64,000 bases of DNA from Tropicimonas sp. IMCC6043 (GCF_004146235.1 NZ_SELO01000009.1:62001-126000); one strand, 5' to 3'; numbered from the stretch's first letter, positions 1 through 9,324 are shown. Translations and numbers: made by a program. The notes: generated by a model from the sequence alone, not told the origin.

Positions 1-1086
1 GTAGCACCGCATGCGCGGAGCTTTACCGACATGAAACGGATCATGACCTTCGTGGTCATCGCCACGATCCCCTGCATCCTCTTTGGGCTCTGGAACACCG
101 GCTACCAGGCCAACCGCGCCATCGCCGATCTCGGGCCGGAGGCGCTGACCGGCTGGCGAGTGGGCGTGATGCAGGCGCTTGGTGGATTCGGGCTCAACCC
201 GGACAACCTGCTGGCCAACATGTTCCACGGCCTGCTCTGGTTCCTGCCGATCTACATCGTGACGCTGGTCGTCGGCGGCATCTGGGAAGTGGTTTTCGCG
301 GTCATCCGCGGCCATGAGGTCAACGAGGGTTTCCTCGTGACTTCAATGCTCTACGTTCTGATCCTGCCGGCCTCCGCGCCGCTATGGCAGGTCGCGCTCG
401 GGATCTCCTTCGGCGTCATCATCGGCAAGGAGGTCTTCGGCGGCACCGGCAAGAACTTCCTCAACCCGGCGCTGGTCGGCCGCGCCTTCCTCTATTTTGC
501 CTATCCCGCGCAGATGTCGGGCGACAGCGTCTGGACGCCGGTCGACGGCTTCTCCGGCGCGACCGCGCTCGGCATCACCGCCCGCGAGGGCGTACCCGGC
601 CTCGCCTCTGCCGATATCACCTTCTGGGACGCCTTCTGGGGCACGATCCAGGGATGCATCGGTGAGACCTCGGTGGTCATGTGCATGATCGGGCTCGCCT
701 TCCTGCTCGTCACCAAGATCGCCAACTGGCGCCTCGTGGTCGGCTGCGTGGCCGGTACCATCGGTTTTTCGGCGCTGCTGAACTTCATCGGCTCCGACAC
801 CAACCCGATGTTCGCCATGCCCTTCTGGTGGCACATGGTGCTCGGCGGCTGGGCCTTTGGCCTCGCCTTCATGGTCACCGAGCCGGTCTCGGCGGCGCAC
901 ACCAATGTCGGCCGCTTCTGGTATGGCGTGCTGATCGGCTTCATGGTGGTGATGATCCGCGTCATCAACCCGGCCTTCCCGGAAGGCATGATGCTCGCCA
1001 TCCTCTTCGCCAACATCTTCGCCCCGCTGATCGACTGGTTCGTGGTGCGGGCCAACATCGCTCGGAGGGCAAAGCGCAATGCCTGA
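1..1086 (+). CDS. nqrB: Na+-translocating NADH:quinone reductase subunit B (5' end outside window)
   Basis: Integral membrane subunit of the Na+-pumping NADH:quinone oxidoreductase; it carries a covalently bound FMN and takes part in Na+ transfer. The reading frame is open from base 1, and the residues before the Met at 31 (ending SFTD) match the family segment just ahead of the first membrane helix, so the gene is cut by the window edge rather than starting at 31. Several hydrophobic helices are visible. The flavinylation motif SGAT lies in GFSGATALG, with the FMN-carrying Thr codon at 562-564. The stop overlaps the nqrC start by 8 bases, as expected for the nqrABCDEF operon. Identification is firm. 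Confidence 0.97.
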   Translation, partial: VAPHARSFTDMKRIMTFVVIATIPCILFGLWNTGYQANRAIADLGPEALTGWRVGVMQALGGFGLNPDNLLANMFHGLLWFLPIYIVTLVVGGIWEVVFAVIRGHEVNEGFLVTSMLYVLILPASAPLWQVALGISFGVIIGKEVFGGTGKNFLNPALVGRAFLYFAYPAQMSGDSVWTPVDGFSGATALGITAREGVPGLASADITFWDAFWGTIQGCIGETSVVMCMIGLAFLLVTKIANWRLVVGCVAGTIGFSALLNFIGSDTNPMFAMPFWWHMVLGGWAFGLAFMVTEPVSAAHTNVGRFWYGVLIGFMVVMIRVINPAFPEGMMLAILFANIFAPLIDWFVVRANIARRAKRNA

Positions 1087-1885
1087 GAACGACACCAGGG
1101 GTTTCTTCGAGCGCTGGAAGGCGCTGCCGGTCGACTCGGTCCCCAAGACCGTCACCGTCGCCGTCGTGCTCTGCCTCTTCTGCTCGATGGTCGTGGCCGC
1201 CGCGGCGGTGAGCCTGCGCCCGATCCAGGAGGTGAACAAGCTCCGCGACAAGCAGATCAACATCCTCCAGGTCGCCGGTGTCTACGAGCCAGGGATCAAC
1301 ATCCAGGAGGCGTTCGCCGCCTTCGAGCCGCGGGTGGTGGACCTCGAGACCGGCACTTTCACCGATGAGTTCGACGCCGCCAACTTCGACGACCGTGCCG
1401 CGGCCTCCGACCCGGCGCTTTCCGTTGCGCTTGAGGACGACCCCGCCGGGATCGGCCGGCAGAGCCGCTACCAGACGGTCTACCTGCTCAACGACGCGGC
1501 CGGTAACATCGACAAGGTGATCCTGCCGATCCACGGCTACGGCCTTTGGTCGACGCTGTACGGCTTCATCGCGCTTGAGGAAAACGGCAACGACATCTAC
1601 GGGCTCCAGTTCTACGACCACGCCGAAACGCCGGGCCTCGGCGCCGAGGTCGACAACCCGCGCTGGAAGGCGCAATGGGCCAGCAAGGCGCTGCGCGACG
1701 AGAGCGGCGCGCTGAAAATCTCGGTGGCCAAGGGCGGCGCGCCCGCCGGCGAGGAACAATACCATATCGACGCGCTCGCGGGCGCGACACTGACCTCGGT
1801 CGGCGTCGACAACCTCGTCCGCTTCTGGATGGGCGAAGACGGCTTCGGCCCCTTCCTCGATAATCTCAAGGCGGGAGCACTCTGA
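1079..1885 (+). CDS. nqrC: Na+-translocating NADH:quinone reductase subunit C
   Basis: A 268-residue subunit with one N-terminal membrane helix (about residues 20-42) and a periplasmic FMN-binding domain. The covalent FMN site is present as AGATLTS, with the second Thr (codon 1793-1795, about residue 239) as the expected attachment point. The first motif residue is Ala where many homologues have Ser. The ATG lies inside the end of nqrB, so translation is probably coupled. It relays electrons between the NqrB and NqrD/E cofactors. Only its place in the complex is inferred; family assignment is secure. Confidence 0.96.
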   Translation: MPENDTRGFFERWKALPVDSVPKTVTVAVVLCLFCSMVVAAAAVSLRPIQEVNKLRDKQINILQVAGVYEPGINIQEAFAAFEPRVVDLETGTFTDEFDAANFDDRAAASDPALSVALEDDPAGIGRQSRYQTVYLLNDAAGNIDKVILPIHGYGLWSTLYGFIALEENGNDIYGLQFYDHAETPGLGAEVDNPRWKAQWASKALRDESGALKISVAKGGAPAGEEQYHIDALAGATLTSVGVDNLVRFWMGEDGFGPFLDNLKAGAL

Positions 1886-2538
1886 TGGCGCAGACGAGAC
1901 GCACATACCTTGTTGATCCGCTGGTCGACAACAACCCGATCACGCTCCAGGTCCTCGGCATCTGCTCGGCGCTGGCGGTGACCTCCTCGCTCAAGGTCTC
2001 CTTCGTGATGGCGCTCGCCGTGATATTCGTGACCGGTTTTTCCTCGATGTTCATCTCGATGCTGAGAAACCAGATCCCGAGCTCGATCCGGATTATCGTG
2101 CAGATGGTTATCATCGCCAGCCTGGTGATCCTCGTCGACCAGATCCTCAAGGCCTTTCTCTACGAGATCTCCAAGACGCTCTCGGTCTTTGTCGGCCTGA
2201 TAATCACCAACTGCATCGTGATGGGCCGTGCCGAGGCCTTCGCGATGAAGAACCCGCCGCTCGACAGCTTCGTCGACGGGGTCGGCAACGGGCTCGGCTA
2301 TGGCTTCATCCTGATGCTCGTCGGCACGATCCGCGAGCTCTTCGGCGCGGGCTCCCTCTTCGGCATCACCATTCTGCCCACGGTCAACAACGGTGGCTGG
2401 TACGTGCCCAACGGAATGCTGCTGCTGCCCCCCTCTGCCTTCTTCATCATCGGGCTGATCATCTGGGCCTTCCGGTCCTGGAAGCCGGAACAGGTCGAGG
2501 AGCGCGAGTTCAGCATCCAGAAAGTGGAGGCGCATTGA
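1885..2538 (+). CDS. nqrD: Na+-translocating NADH:quinone reductase subunit D
   Basis: A 217-residue, strongly hydrophobic protein with about six membrane helices, of the NqrD/RnfE family. With NqrE it forms the membrane core that holds an iron site between the two subunits. The family signature around [12 protein letters not shown], including the conserved Cys, is present. The start codon overlaps the nqrC stop (TGATG), and the stop overlaps the nqrE start in the same way, so the genes form one translationally coupled unit. Confidence 0.96.
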   Translation: MAQTRRTYLVDPLVDNNPITLQVLGICSALAVTSSLKVSFVMALAVIFVTGFSSMFISMLRNQIPSSIRIIVQMVIIASLVILVDQILKAFLYEISKTLSVFVGLIITNCIVMGRAEAFAMKNPPLDSFVDGVGNGLGYGFILMLVGTIRELFGAGSLFGITILPTVNNGGWYVPNGMLLLPPSAFFIIGLIIWAFRSWKPEQVEEREFSIQKVEAH

Positions 2539-3146
2539 TGGAAGGGCTGCTCTCGCTCGCGGTCAAGGCGATCTTCGTCGAGAACCTCGCGCTCTCCTTT
2601 TTCCTCGGGATGTGCACCTTCATCGCCGTGTCGAAGAAGATCTCCACCGCCATCGGCCTCGGCATCTCGGTCATGGTGGTCCAGACCATCACCGTGCCAG
2701 CCAACAACGTCATCCTGAACGGGCTGCTGAAGCCCGGTGCCCTCTCCTGGGCGGGGTTCGGCGACGTGGACCTGACCTTCCTCGGGCTCATCTCCTATAT
2801 CGGGGTGATCGCGGCCATGGTGCAGATCCTCGAGATGATCCTCGATAAATACTTCCCGCCGCTCTATAACGCCCTCGGCATCTTCCTGCCGCTCATCACC
2901 GTGAACTGCGCCATCCTCGGCGGCTCGCTCTTCATGGTGGAACGCGACTACAGTTTCCCCGAATCTGTGACCTACGGCCTGTCCTCCGGATTCGGTTGGG
3001 CACTCGCAATCACCGCCATGGCCGGGGTGCGCGAGAAACTGAAATATTCTGACATCCCGGACGGGCTGCAGGGCCTCGGCATCACCTTCATCACCGCCGG
3101 GCTGATGGCGATGGGCTTCATGTCCTTCTCCGGCGTGAAGCTGTAA
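2538..3146 (+). CDS. nqrE: Na+-translocating NADH:quinone reductase subunit E
   Basis: A 202-residue membrane protein paralogous to NqrD (NqrE/RnfA family), with about six helices. I chose the ATG at 2538, which overlaps the nqrD stop and gives the family N-terminus [13 protein letters not shown]; an in-frame TTG one codon earlier is possible but less likely. The motif VNCAILGG carries the conserved Cys expected to ligate the iron shared with NqrD. It is followed after 12 bases by nqrF. Confidence 0.96.
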   Translation: MEGLLSLAVKAIFVENLALSFFLGMCTFIAVSKKISTAIGLGISVMVVQTITVPANNVILNGLLKPGALSWAGFGDVDLTFLGLISYIGVIAAMVQILEMILDKYFPPLYNALGIFLPLITVNCAILGGSLFMVERDYSFPESVTYGLSSGFGWALAITAMAGVREKLKYSDIPDGLQGLGITFITAGLMAMGFMSFSGVKL

Positions 3147-3158
3147 GGGAGCCGCGAG

Positions 3159-4379
3159 ATGACGACATTCATCCTGGGAGTCGCCCTCTTCACCCTGATC
3201 GTTCTGGCGCTGGTGACGATCATAATGTTCGCCCGCTCCCGGCTGGTCGCGCAGGGCGACGTGGCGATCACCATCAATGGCGAGAAGACGATCCACGTGC
3301 CGGCCGGCGGCAAGCTCCTGCAGACGCTCGCCGGGCAACATCTCTTCGTTCCCTCCGCCTGTGGCGGCGGCGGCACCTGCGCGCAGTGCCGGGTGCGGGT
3401 GCATTCCGGCGGCGGCTCGATCCTGCCAACCGAAGAGACACACATCACCAAGCGCGAGGCCGCCGAGGGTGACCGGCTCTCCTGTCAGGTCGCGGTCAAG
3501 CAGGACATGGAGATCGAGGTCCCCGAGGAGGTCTTCGGCGTCAAGAAATGGCGCTGCAAGGTGCGCTCCAACGACAACGTGGCGACCTTCATCAAGGAGC
3601 TGGTGCTCGAGCTGCCCGAGGGCGAGAACGTGAACTTCCGCGCCGGCGGCTACATCCAGATCGAAGCCCCGGCGCACGAGCTGAAATACACCGAGTTCGA
3701 CATTGCCGAGGAATATAGGGAGGACTGGGACCGCTTCAACCTCTGGCAATACGAGAGCCGCGTCGAGGAGCCGGTGGAACGCGCCTATTCGATGGCAAAC
3801 TACCCCGAGGAGAAGGGCATCATCATGCTCAACGTCCGCGTGGCCTCGCCACCGCCGGGCGCGGTGGGCATCCCGCCGGGCAAGATGTCGAGCTACATCT
3901 TCAACCTCAAGCCCGGCGACGAGGTCACCATCTCCGGCCCCTTCGGCGAGTTCTTTGCCCGCAAGACAGACAAGGAGATGGTTTTCGTCGGCGGTGGCGC
4001 CGGCATGGCGCCGATGCGCAGCCACATCTTCGACCAGCTCAAGCGGCTCGCCACCACGCGCAAGATTACCTTCTGGTACGGCGCGCGCTCGAAGCGCGAG
4101 ATGTTTTATGTCGAGGATTTTGACCGGCTCGCCGCCGAGAACCCGAACTTCACCTGGCATGTCGCGCTGTCGGACGCCCTGCCCGAGGACAACTGGACCG
4201 GCTATACCGGCTTCATTCACAACGTCCTTTACGAGCAGTATCTCAAGGACCACCCCGCGCCCGAAGATTGCGAATACTACATGTGCGGACCGCCGATCAT
4301 GAACCAGTCGGTCATCAACATGCTGCTCGATCTCGGCGTGGACCGCGAGGACATCATGCTCGACGATTTCGGCGGCTGA
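3159..4379 (+). CDS. nqrF: Na+-translocating NADH:quinone reductase subunit F, NADH-oxidising flavoprotein
   Basis: The electron entry subunit, 406 residues: an N-terminal membrane helix (about 4-26), a plant-type 2Fe-2S domain with ligands Cys68, Cys74, Cys77 and Cys109 ([10 protein letters not shown], then LSC), and a ferredoxin-reductase module. FAD binding is marked by RAYSMANYP and NAD binding by [15 protein letters not shown] reduces FAD, which passes electrons through the 2Fe-2S centre to the membrane subunits. A GGGAG ribosome binding site precedes the ATG. It is the last gene of the nqr operon and a terminator follows within 25 bases. Confidence 0.97.
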   Translation: MTTFILGVALFTLIVLALVTIIMFARSRLVAQGDVAITINGEKTIHVPAGGKLLQTLAGQHLFVPSACGGGGTCAQCRVRVHSGGGSILPTEETHITKREAAEGDRLSCQVAVKQDMEIEVPEEVFGVKKWRCKVRSNDNVATFIKELVLELPEGENVNFRAGGYIQIEAPAHELKYTEFDIAEEYREDWDRFNLWQYESRVEEPVERAYSMANYPEEKGIIMLNVRVASPPPGAVGIPPGKMSSYIFNLKPGDEVTISGPFGEFFARKTDKEMVFVGGGAGMAPMRSHIFDQLKRLATTRKITFWYGARSKREMFYVEDFDRLAAENPNFTWHVALSDALPEDNWTGYTGFIHNVLYEQYLKDHPAPEDCEYYMCGPPIMNQSVINMLLDLGVDREDIMLDDFGG

Positions 4380-4401
4380 TCCGGGATCGGGGACGTGCGA
4401 C

Positions 4402-4431
4402 GGGCCGGGGCGGATTGCTCCGGCCCTTTTT
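4402..4431 (+). terminator. rho-independent terminator of the nqr operon
   Basis: GGGCCGG (4402-4408) pairs with CCGGCCC (4420-4426), followed directly by five T. It sits 22 bases after the nqrF stop. The remaining bases up to 4676 show no gene I can support. Confidence 0.85.
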
Positions 4432-4676
4432 GTCTGGCGCGCGATCCGAGAGCCCGTCCCGGCCGGAGGTGGGAGAGGCGCCGCGCCATCGACGAGCCGC
4501 GGCGCTCATCCCCATTGGCAAATACGTCAGCGCGGCCCAACGGTCGATGCCAACGAAAACGGCCGCCGCCCGGCTCCGATGAGCCGAACGACGGCCGGGA
4601 GCAGGATCAAGGCCCCACCCCGCGCAAGCGCCGCCCCTTTCGGGTCCTCCCCGACGCCCGCGAAAGAACCGGCGGG

Positions 4677-5018
4677 TCAGTTCTCCTCTTCTGCCGCCAC
4701 CCCCATTGCCTCCTGGCTCATGCGAACCAGTTTGCCCGTTTCGGCGGAATACTGGCCGAACGCCTCCTTGAGGAATTTCCCCTGCACCTCGCGGAAGCTC
4801 GCCGCGTCGCGGCATTGCATGAGTTCCGCCTGAAACTCGAGATCCTGGCGGATGCGGTCGGAAACAAACCTCGCCAGCTCTGTATTGACCTCCAGAGCCG
4901 TCTCGTACCACGCGGGATTGGTCCAGGCCCATGCGCCCAGTCCCGCCTTCTGCCAATCCTCGAAGATCGACATCATCGTCGCTGTCGCTGTCTTGACGGC
5001 GTCCGTCTCGGCTGTCAT
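4677..5018 (-). CDS. phasin family protein
   Basis: A 113-residue helical protein starting MTAETDAVK and ending in an acidic tail (AEEEN). The segment with EDWQKAGL, LARFVSDRIRQDLEFQAEL and SFREVQGKFLKEAF has the amphipathic pattern of phasins, which coat polyhydroxyalkanoate granules. The start at 5018 is fixed by a strong GGGGGGAGG site seven bases upstream; the open frame continues further but without family similarity. It is transcribed divergently from rplY across a 217-base region holding an 11-base C tract. The granule role is inferred from family only; no polyhydroxyalkanoate genes are in the window. Confidence 0.8.
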   Translation of the reverse strand: MTAETDAVKTATATMMSIFEDWQKAGLGAWAWTNPAWYETALEVNTELARFVSDRIRQDLEFQAELMQCRDAASFREVQGKFLKEAFGQYSAETGKLVRMSQEAMGVAAEEEN

Positions 5019-5103
5019 CGCACACCTCCCCCCTGCACGACTCGCTGATCGGTTGGGCCAACATGCCGCAAGGTCAGGCGACTGTCCTTGACCTGTGTCA
5101 ACG

Positions 5104-5114
5104 CCCCCCCCCCC
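5104..5114. repeat. 11-base C homopolymer in a divergent promoter region
   Basis: Eleven consecutive C on the + strand lie between the phasin start (5018) and the rplY start (5236). Such tracts can slip during replication and, when between -35 and -10 elements, can vary expression. Here no clear promoter brackets it, so only the tract itself is established. Confidence 0.6.
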
Positions 5115-5235
5115 GAGGATTCTCCCGGCCGGCGAGATTTTCCCTTTCCAATCGCGGCGAACCGGCCTATAGCCGCAGCTTCCAAACCCACCGGGCATAC
5201 ACCCTTGGAGGATGCCCATATTCTAGGAGATACCA

Positions 5236-5865
5236 ATGGCTGGTGAGATTCCTGATCTTCACGCCACGGTTCGTGCGGGGACGGGCAAGGGGGCCGCTCG
5301 CCAAGCTCGTCGCGACGGGCTTGTACCGGGCGTGGTCTATGGCGGAAGCGCCGACCCCGTCACGATTAACCTTCCCTTCAACGAGCTGATGAAGCGCCTC
5401 AAGGCAGGCCGCTTCCTGTCGACGCTGTTCAACCTCAAGGTCGACGGCCATGACGACGTCCGCGTGATCTGCCGCAGCGTGCAGCGCGACGTGGTGAAGG
5501 ACCTGCCGACCCATGTCGACTTCATGCGCCTGCACCGCAGCACCAAGGTCAACCTGTTCATCCCGGTCGAGTTCACCGACGAAAAGGATTGCCCCGGCAT
5601 CAAGCGCGGCGGCGTTCTGACGGTGGTGCGCCCGGAGATCGAACTGGTGGTGACCGCCGGCGACATCCCCGAAAAGGTGGAGATCTCGCTCGCGGGTCTC
5701 GACATCAACGATCACATCTCGATCTCGATGGTGAAGCTGCCCGAGGGCACCAAGGCGACCATCGACCGGGATTTCAACATCGCCTCGATCTCGGCGCCTT
5801 CCGGCCTCAGCGCTGGCGGCGGTGGCGGCAGCGAGGACGAGGAAGAAGAGACCGAAGAGGCCTGA
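5236..5865 (+). CDS. rplY: 50S ribosomal protein L25 (Ctc/TL5 type)
   Basis: A 209-residue long form of L25, the 5S-rRNA-binding ribosomal protein. The N-terminal RNA-binding domain contains [16 protein letters not shown], followed by the TL5-type C-terminal domain ([30 protein letters not shown]) and a Gly-rich then acidic tail ending [15 protein letters not shown] at 5224-5228 decides the start. A GGGCAT/ATGCCC inverted repeat (5193-5198 and 5212-5217) lies just upstream of the ribosome binding site and could form a leader hairpin. A terminator follows. In related genomes pth is the next gene; here 2.4 kb intervenes, and a broken inverted copy of this gene's 3' end lies at 7362-7700. Confidence 0.96.
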   Translation: MAGEIPDLHATVRAGTGKGAARQARRDGLVPGVVYGGSADPVTINLPFNELMKRLKAGRFLSTLFNLKVDGHDDVRVICRSVQRDVVKDLPTHVDFMRLHRSTKVNLFIPVEFTDEKDCPGIKRGGVLTVVRPEIELVVTAGDIPEKVEISLAGLDINDHISISMVKLPEGTKATIDRDFNIASISAPSGLSAGGGGGSEDEEEETEEA

Positions 5866-5890
5866 TTCTCTTCCCCAAGTTCGTTTCGAA

Positions 5891-5917
5891 GGGCGTCCCG
5901 CATTGGGGCGCCCTTTT
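5891..5917 (+). terminator. rho-independent terminator of rplY
   Basis: GGGCGTCCC (5891-5899) pairs with GGGGCGCCC (5905-5913) through one G-T wobble, followed by TTTT. A degraded copy of this hairpin is also part of the inverted fragment near 7375-7400. Confidence 0.85.
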
Positions 5918-6186
5918 CGATTCGTGGAGGATCTCGGTGGTTGCGGAGCCCGGAGCGGCAATGAACACCGCGCGCCCCGGCGGACCACGCCCAAGCGTGC
6001 CCACACGGAGCCTACGTCGCCGTGTCCATCATGTTTAGCGTCACCAACCAGAGACTCGATCCGGCCTTGTACCGACCGAAGGAGCCGTCAGGAAGACGAC
6101 ATTTCGAGGACCCGCACGGGTCTCGCAAAGTGCAGGCGCGGCGTCAGCCTCTCCCGGAAGGTGTTCCGAAGGAGATCACTCGACGA
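5918..6186. other. stretch without a supported gene
   Basis: Between the rplY terminator and a small minus-strand gene I find short open frames only. None has a credible ribosome binding site or a recognisable protein pattern. It is the left part of the DNA separating rplY from pth. Confidence 0.5.
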
Positions 6187-6447
6187 TCAACCGGCGAAAT
6201 AGATCACGATCGTGTCCGGGTGCACGCCGTCATATTTCATCGCTTCCGCTCCCGCCTCGCTCTTCAGCATGGCTTCCATCGCATCCATGTCTGCGACTTC
6301 CATGGAGAGCGCGACCCTTCTTTCGTCGCCCGGCAGAACGTAGGTCTGGAGGTCGGTGGCGATGCCCTCGAACACTTCCGCCCGCTTCGGGGACGCGAGC
6401 CAATGAGCGACGTCGTCGACGTCATGGGTGACGATGAGTTTCGGCAT
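6187..6447 (-). CDS. small conserved hypothetical protein
   Basis: An 86-residue cytosolic protein starting MPKLIVTHDVDDVAHWL, with an alternating strand/helix pattern (VALSMEVADMDAMEAMLKS, then DTIVIYFAG) like small alpha/beta barrel-type proteins. I recall similar unnamed proteins in actinobacteria and proteobacteria but know no function. The start at 6447 is chosen because GGGGAGG precedes it by 9 bases; the open frame extends upstream to 6741 with no coding character. No signal peptide or membrane segment. It lies within the 2.4-kb insert between rplY and pth. Confidence 0.65.
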   Translation of the reverse strand: MPKLIVTHDVDDVAHWLASPKRAEVFEGIATDLQTYVLPGDERRVALSMEVADMDAMEAMLKSEAGAEAMKYDGVHPDTIVIYFAG

Positions 6448-6888
6448 GTCGGGTGTCCTCCCCTTTTTGAATCCTGGCAGCTGCTTGCGGGATGGGGCGC
6501 TTCTGGCGTCCGCGTCATTCTCCGCCAACGCCGTTTTCTTTTCGTCTAAGATCGCCTTCTGCCCCTCCCTTGACAGGGATTGCCCCTGCGTAAGTTTCAG
6601 CATGTTGCCTTTCTGCGGATGCCGCAACGATTCTCGTCGGACAATGCCGCTTGGCTCGAACACGCTTCCGGAGGACAACTTCGAGGAGTTTGTGTTCCGA
6701 ACTTCGGGAGTGCGGACAAAGCTGGCAGCCAATGACGGCACTTCGGGCTACCCAGCTATTCCCGTTCGGCTGCCATTCCCTCAGAATCCAGTTTTCTTTA
6801 CTGGTGCTTCTTCAAATAGCCAAATACGAATTGGCCCGGCCACAAGGGCGGCCGGGCTTCTGGCTTTTGGGTACTGTGCGCTGGTTCC
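6448..6888. other. 441-base stretch without a supported gene; one strong hairpin
   Basis: Frames on both strands are short and lack protein character; base composition is less GC-rich than the surroundings (for example around 6790-6830). A perfect hairpin GCCCGGCC (6834-6841) / GGCCGGGC (6850-6857) lies 32 bases beyond the stop of the minus-strand gene that ends at 6889 and might stop its transcription, though the T-run on that strand is poor. Confidence 0.5.
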
Positions 6889-7170
6889 CTAGTTCGGATC
6901 CGCATCATGTGGACCATCTTCGCCATGGTGATTTGGCGTGTGATGCCCGGGATGTTCGCCGCCATTGCCGCCGCCGTTGTCGACGCGGCCATTATCGCCG
7001 CTTTCAACAAGTCCCTTCGGGACGGACATCTCATGACCTTGGTGGTCCACCGATCCCCAGCCGTTCTTGTTACCGTTGTCGACTCCGTTGCCGTTGCCGA
7101 TCCCAGCCAGGGCGACACCCGGCACACCGACAATTGCCGCAATAGCGGCTGAATAGAATAAACGTCTCAT
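6889..7170 (-). CDS. small exported Gly/Asn/His-rich protein
   Basis: A 93-residue precursor: a signal peptide MRRLFYSAAIAAIVGVPGVALA followed by a low-complexity mature region rich in Gly, Asn, Asp and His (GIGNGNGVDNGNKNG, then GGGNGGEHPGHHTPNHH). Two in-frame ATGs lie 6 bases apart; GGAGG abuts the first (7176) and sits 6 bases before the second (7170), which therefore is the likely start. The His/Asp-rich composition could bind metals, but this is only compositional. No family recognised. It sits next to the inverted rplY fragment. Confidence 0.6.
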   Translation of the reverse strand: MRRLFYSAAIAAIVGVPGVALAGIGNGNGVDNGNKNGWGSVDHQGHEMSVPKGLVESGDNGRVDNGGGNGGEHPGHHTPNHHGEDGPHDADPN

Positions 7171-7361
7171 TTTCATCCTCCAAACTTCAGGAACTTCAAG
7201 GTATGCCATTGCCTGTTTGCGTGCCATGTATGCACCGAGTGGCACACGCTGAATTGATCTCGGCTTGCGGCCCTTCGCGCGGGACGATGCATCTCTCACG
7301 AAGGTCTGCCAAGGGCTCAGAGCGGCCATTGGGGCCGAGAGCTTCGCAATATCTTTGTCTC

Positions 7362-7700
7362 ACCATGAAACACGAAGGCCGCCCCAGTGCGTGACGCCCT
7401 TCGACGCAAACTGGAGAAGGAGATCAGGCCTCTTCGGTCTTTTCTTCCGCGTCCTCGCCACCGCCACCACCACCGCCGCCAGCTGCTCAGGCCGGAGAGT
7501 GCCGAGATCGAGGCGATGTTGAAGTCCCGGTCGATGGTCGCCTTGGTGTCTTCGGGCAGCTTCACTCTCGAGATCGAGATGTGATCGTTGATGTCGAGAC
7601 CCGCGAGCGAGATTTCCACCTTCGAGGGGATGTCGCCAGCGGCTACCACCAGTTCGATTTCCGGGCGCACCACCGTCAGAACGCCGCCGCGCTTGATGCC
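7362..7700 (-). pseudogene. inverted 3' fragment of rplY (L25), truncated and frameshifted
   Basis: Read on the minus strand from 7700, this matches rplY from codon 121 (position 5596) through its stop and into its terminator, at over nine bases in ten by eye. It lacks the N-terminal 120 codons and any start. Many differences are synonymous (GAG/GAA, GCC/GCT, GAT/GAC) or conservative, which suggests descent from a once functional, diverged L25 gene rather than recent decay. One extra base near the Gly-rich tail shifts the frame, so the acidic tail is no longer read. Upstream of 7700 no L25 sequence is found. Confidence 0.85.
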
Positions 7701-7873
7701 GTTGCAAACCCGTGACCGGGCAAGCCACGCCACGGAACCGAGTATGCATACCTGGTGGCTTCGCAGGCCCGGCGGATGTTCGGCGACCACAGAAAATGCC
7801 AGAGTGGTCCGCACAGGTGATTTCCAGATCGGAATGCACCCGAGATGCCGAGCACCGCCCCCTGCCCTGCGCC

Positions 7874-8185
7874 CTATTCGATCTGCTGGACCGAGGTGAA
7901 CACTTCCAGCTCCGGTGGCCCGAGATAGATGTCCCGGCTCTCCCCCGCCCCGGCATGGGCCTGCCGGAACGCCTCCGATTTGGTCCAGGCCCGGAACGCC
8001 GCCTCGCTCTCCCACATCGTGTGGGACGCGTAGAGCCGGTGCCCCTCGGCCTCCGGCCCCTTCATCAGGTGGAAGGCGACGAAGCCCGGCACCTCCGGCA
8101 GTTTCGTCTCCCGCCCCTTCCAGATCGCCTCGAATTCCGCCTCGCAGCCCGGCTTGACCCGGAAACGGTTCATTGTGAGATACAT
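7874..8185 (-). CDS. antibiotic biosynthesis monooxygenase (ABM) domain protein
   Basis: A 103-residue single-domain protein of the dimeric alpha/beta-barrel ABM fold, starting [13 protein letters not shown], with the family features [20 protein letters not shown] and [15 protein letters not shown]. Family members include cofactor-independent oxygenases and haem-degrading enzymes; the substrate cannot be told here. GGAG lies seven bases before the ATG at 8185. It is divergent from pth and about 80 bases away. Confidence 0.82.
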   Translation of the reverse strand: MYLTMNRFRVKPGCEAEFEAIWKGRETKLPEVPGFVAFHLMKGPEAEGHRLYASHTMWESEAAFRAWTKSEAFRQAHAGAGESRDIYLGPPELEVFTSVQQIE

Positions 8186-8264
8186 CGCACGCTCCTTGAG
8201 GCTGGCATCGGGCCAGAGTTCACGGCATGAGAGGGTCAGGGTCAACCACAACCGGAGGCGCCCC

Positions 8265-8945
8265 TTGCAACTCTTCGTCGGCCTCGGCAACCCGGGCCCG
8301 AAATACGCCCGCAACCGGCACAATATCGGCTTCATGGCGGTCGAGCGGATTGCCGAAGATCACGGGTTCGGCCCTTGGCGCGGCAAGTTCCAGGGCAGCC
8401 TCGCGGAAGGCCGCCTCGGCTCGGAGCGGGTGATGCTGCTCAAGCCCGAGACCTTCATGAACCGCTCCGGCCAGTCGGTCGGCGAGGCGATGCGATTCTT
8501 CAAGCTCGAGCCGGGCGACGTCACCGTGTTCCACGACGAGCTCGACCTCGCCCCCGGCAAGGTCCGCGTCAAGGAGGGCGGCGGGCATGCCGGGCATAAC
8601 GGGCTGCGCTCGATCCACGCCGCCATCGGACCGGATTACGCCCGTGTCCGCCTCGGCATCGGCCATCCCGGCCACAAGGACGCGGTCTCGGGCTACGTGC
8701 TGCACGATTTTCCCAAAGCTGACGCTGACTGGCTCGACGACGTCCTGCGCGGGTTGAGCGACGGCGCGGCGGACCTTGCCGCGGGCGATGCAGGAAAGTT
8801 CATGAACGCGGTGGCGCTCCGGGTGAACCCGCCGCGCTCATCGGCAACGGCGCCGAAGGCGGCCGAGGCCCCGAAGGCCGAGGCGCCGGCCGCCCAGCCG
8901 GAAGAGAGAAGCCCGATTCAGAGGCTGATCGATCGTTTCAGGTGA
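8265..8945 (+). CDS. pth: peptidyl-tRNA hydrolase
   Basis: Recycles peptidyl-tRNA released from stalled ribosomes by cleaving the ester bond. 226 residues from a TTG start at 8265, chosen because GGAGG at 8254-8258 is spaced correctly and the family begins exactly there ([15 protein letters not shown]). Catalytic His19 (RHNIGF) and the FHDELDL Asp are present. After the core, a Pro/Ala/Lys-rich linker ([16 protein letters not shown]) and a basic tail ending IDRFR extend it beyond the usual length of about 190. Normally co-located with rplY; here they are separated. Confidence 0.96.
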   Translation: MQLFVGLGNPGPKYARNRHNIGFMAVERIAEDHGFGPWRGKFQGSLAEGRLGSERVMLLKPETFMNRSGQSVGEAMRFFKLEPGDVTVFHDELDLAPGKVRVKEGGGHAGHNGLRSIHAAIGPDYARVRLGIGHPGHKDAVSGYVLHDFPKADADWLDDVLRGLSDGAADLAAGDAGKFMNAVALRVNPPRSSATAPKAAEAPKAEAPAAQPEERSPIQRLIDRFR

Positions 8946-8963
8946 TCTCTGGCAGATCCGGGC

Positions 8964-9257
8964 TCAGCCCGCGTCAGCGAGGATCTCGACCTCGGATTCC
9001 CCCGCGGGCGGCGTCCGGACGACCCGGTACCCCGCTCCGGACCAGGCCCTGCCGCCGCGCCCTTCCGGCTCCAGGCCGATATCAGCGAGCAGGTGGGGCG
9101 CAGTGCTGGCAAGGCGGGCAAGCTCCGCGCGCAAGCGTCGCTGCGCCATCTCGGGGCCTTCCCCCAAGTGATTTCCACTCAACGCACACCACATCCTCCG
9201 GACGCGGCTGAACAGCTCCGAAAAGAACGAATTTTCGCAGGATCTGACCATTGTCAT
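8964..9257 (-). CDS. small DUF1127-like protein
   Basis: A 97-residue protein whose middle (RRLRAELARLASTAPHLLADIGL, residues 40-62) resembles the DUF1127 helix ending in a LADIGL-type motif, found in many small alphaproteobacterial proteins, some of which bind RNA. The remaining third is Gly/Glu-rich and unfamiliar. GGAG lies seven bases before the ATG at 9257. It diverges from the LysR gene at 9370 over a region with a clear dyad, so that regulator may control it. Assignment rests on one short motif. Confidence 0.55.
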   Translation of the reverse strand: MTMVRSCENSFFSELFSRVRRMWCALSGNHLGEGPEMAQRRLRAELARLASTAPHLLADIGLEPEGRGGRAWSGAGYRVVRTPPAGESEVEILADAG

Positions 9258-9324
9258 GAAAATTCTCCGCGTTTCCTGATCGCTCTCCGAGACTACAGCG
9301 AAGCCCCCATTGCCAACAAACCAT

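Noticed and set aside
2298-4253. 651-codon open frame antisense to nqrD-nqrF
   Set aside because: Composition is the His/Asp/Arg-rich pattern seen opposite GC-rich genes; the + strand encodes well-conserved Nqr subunits.
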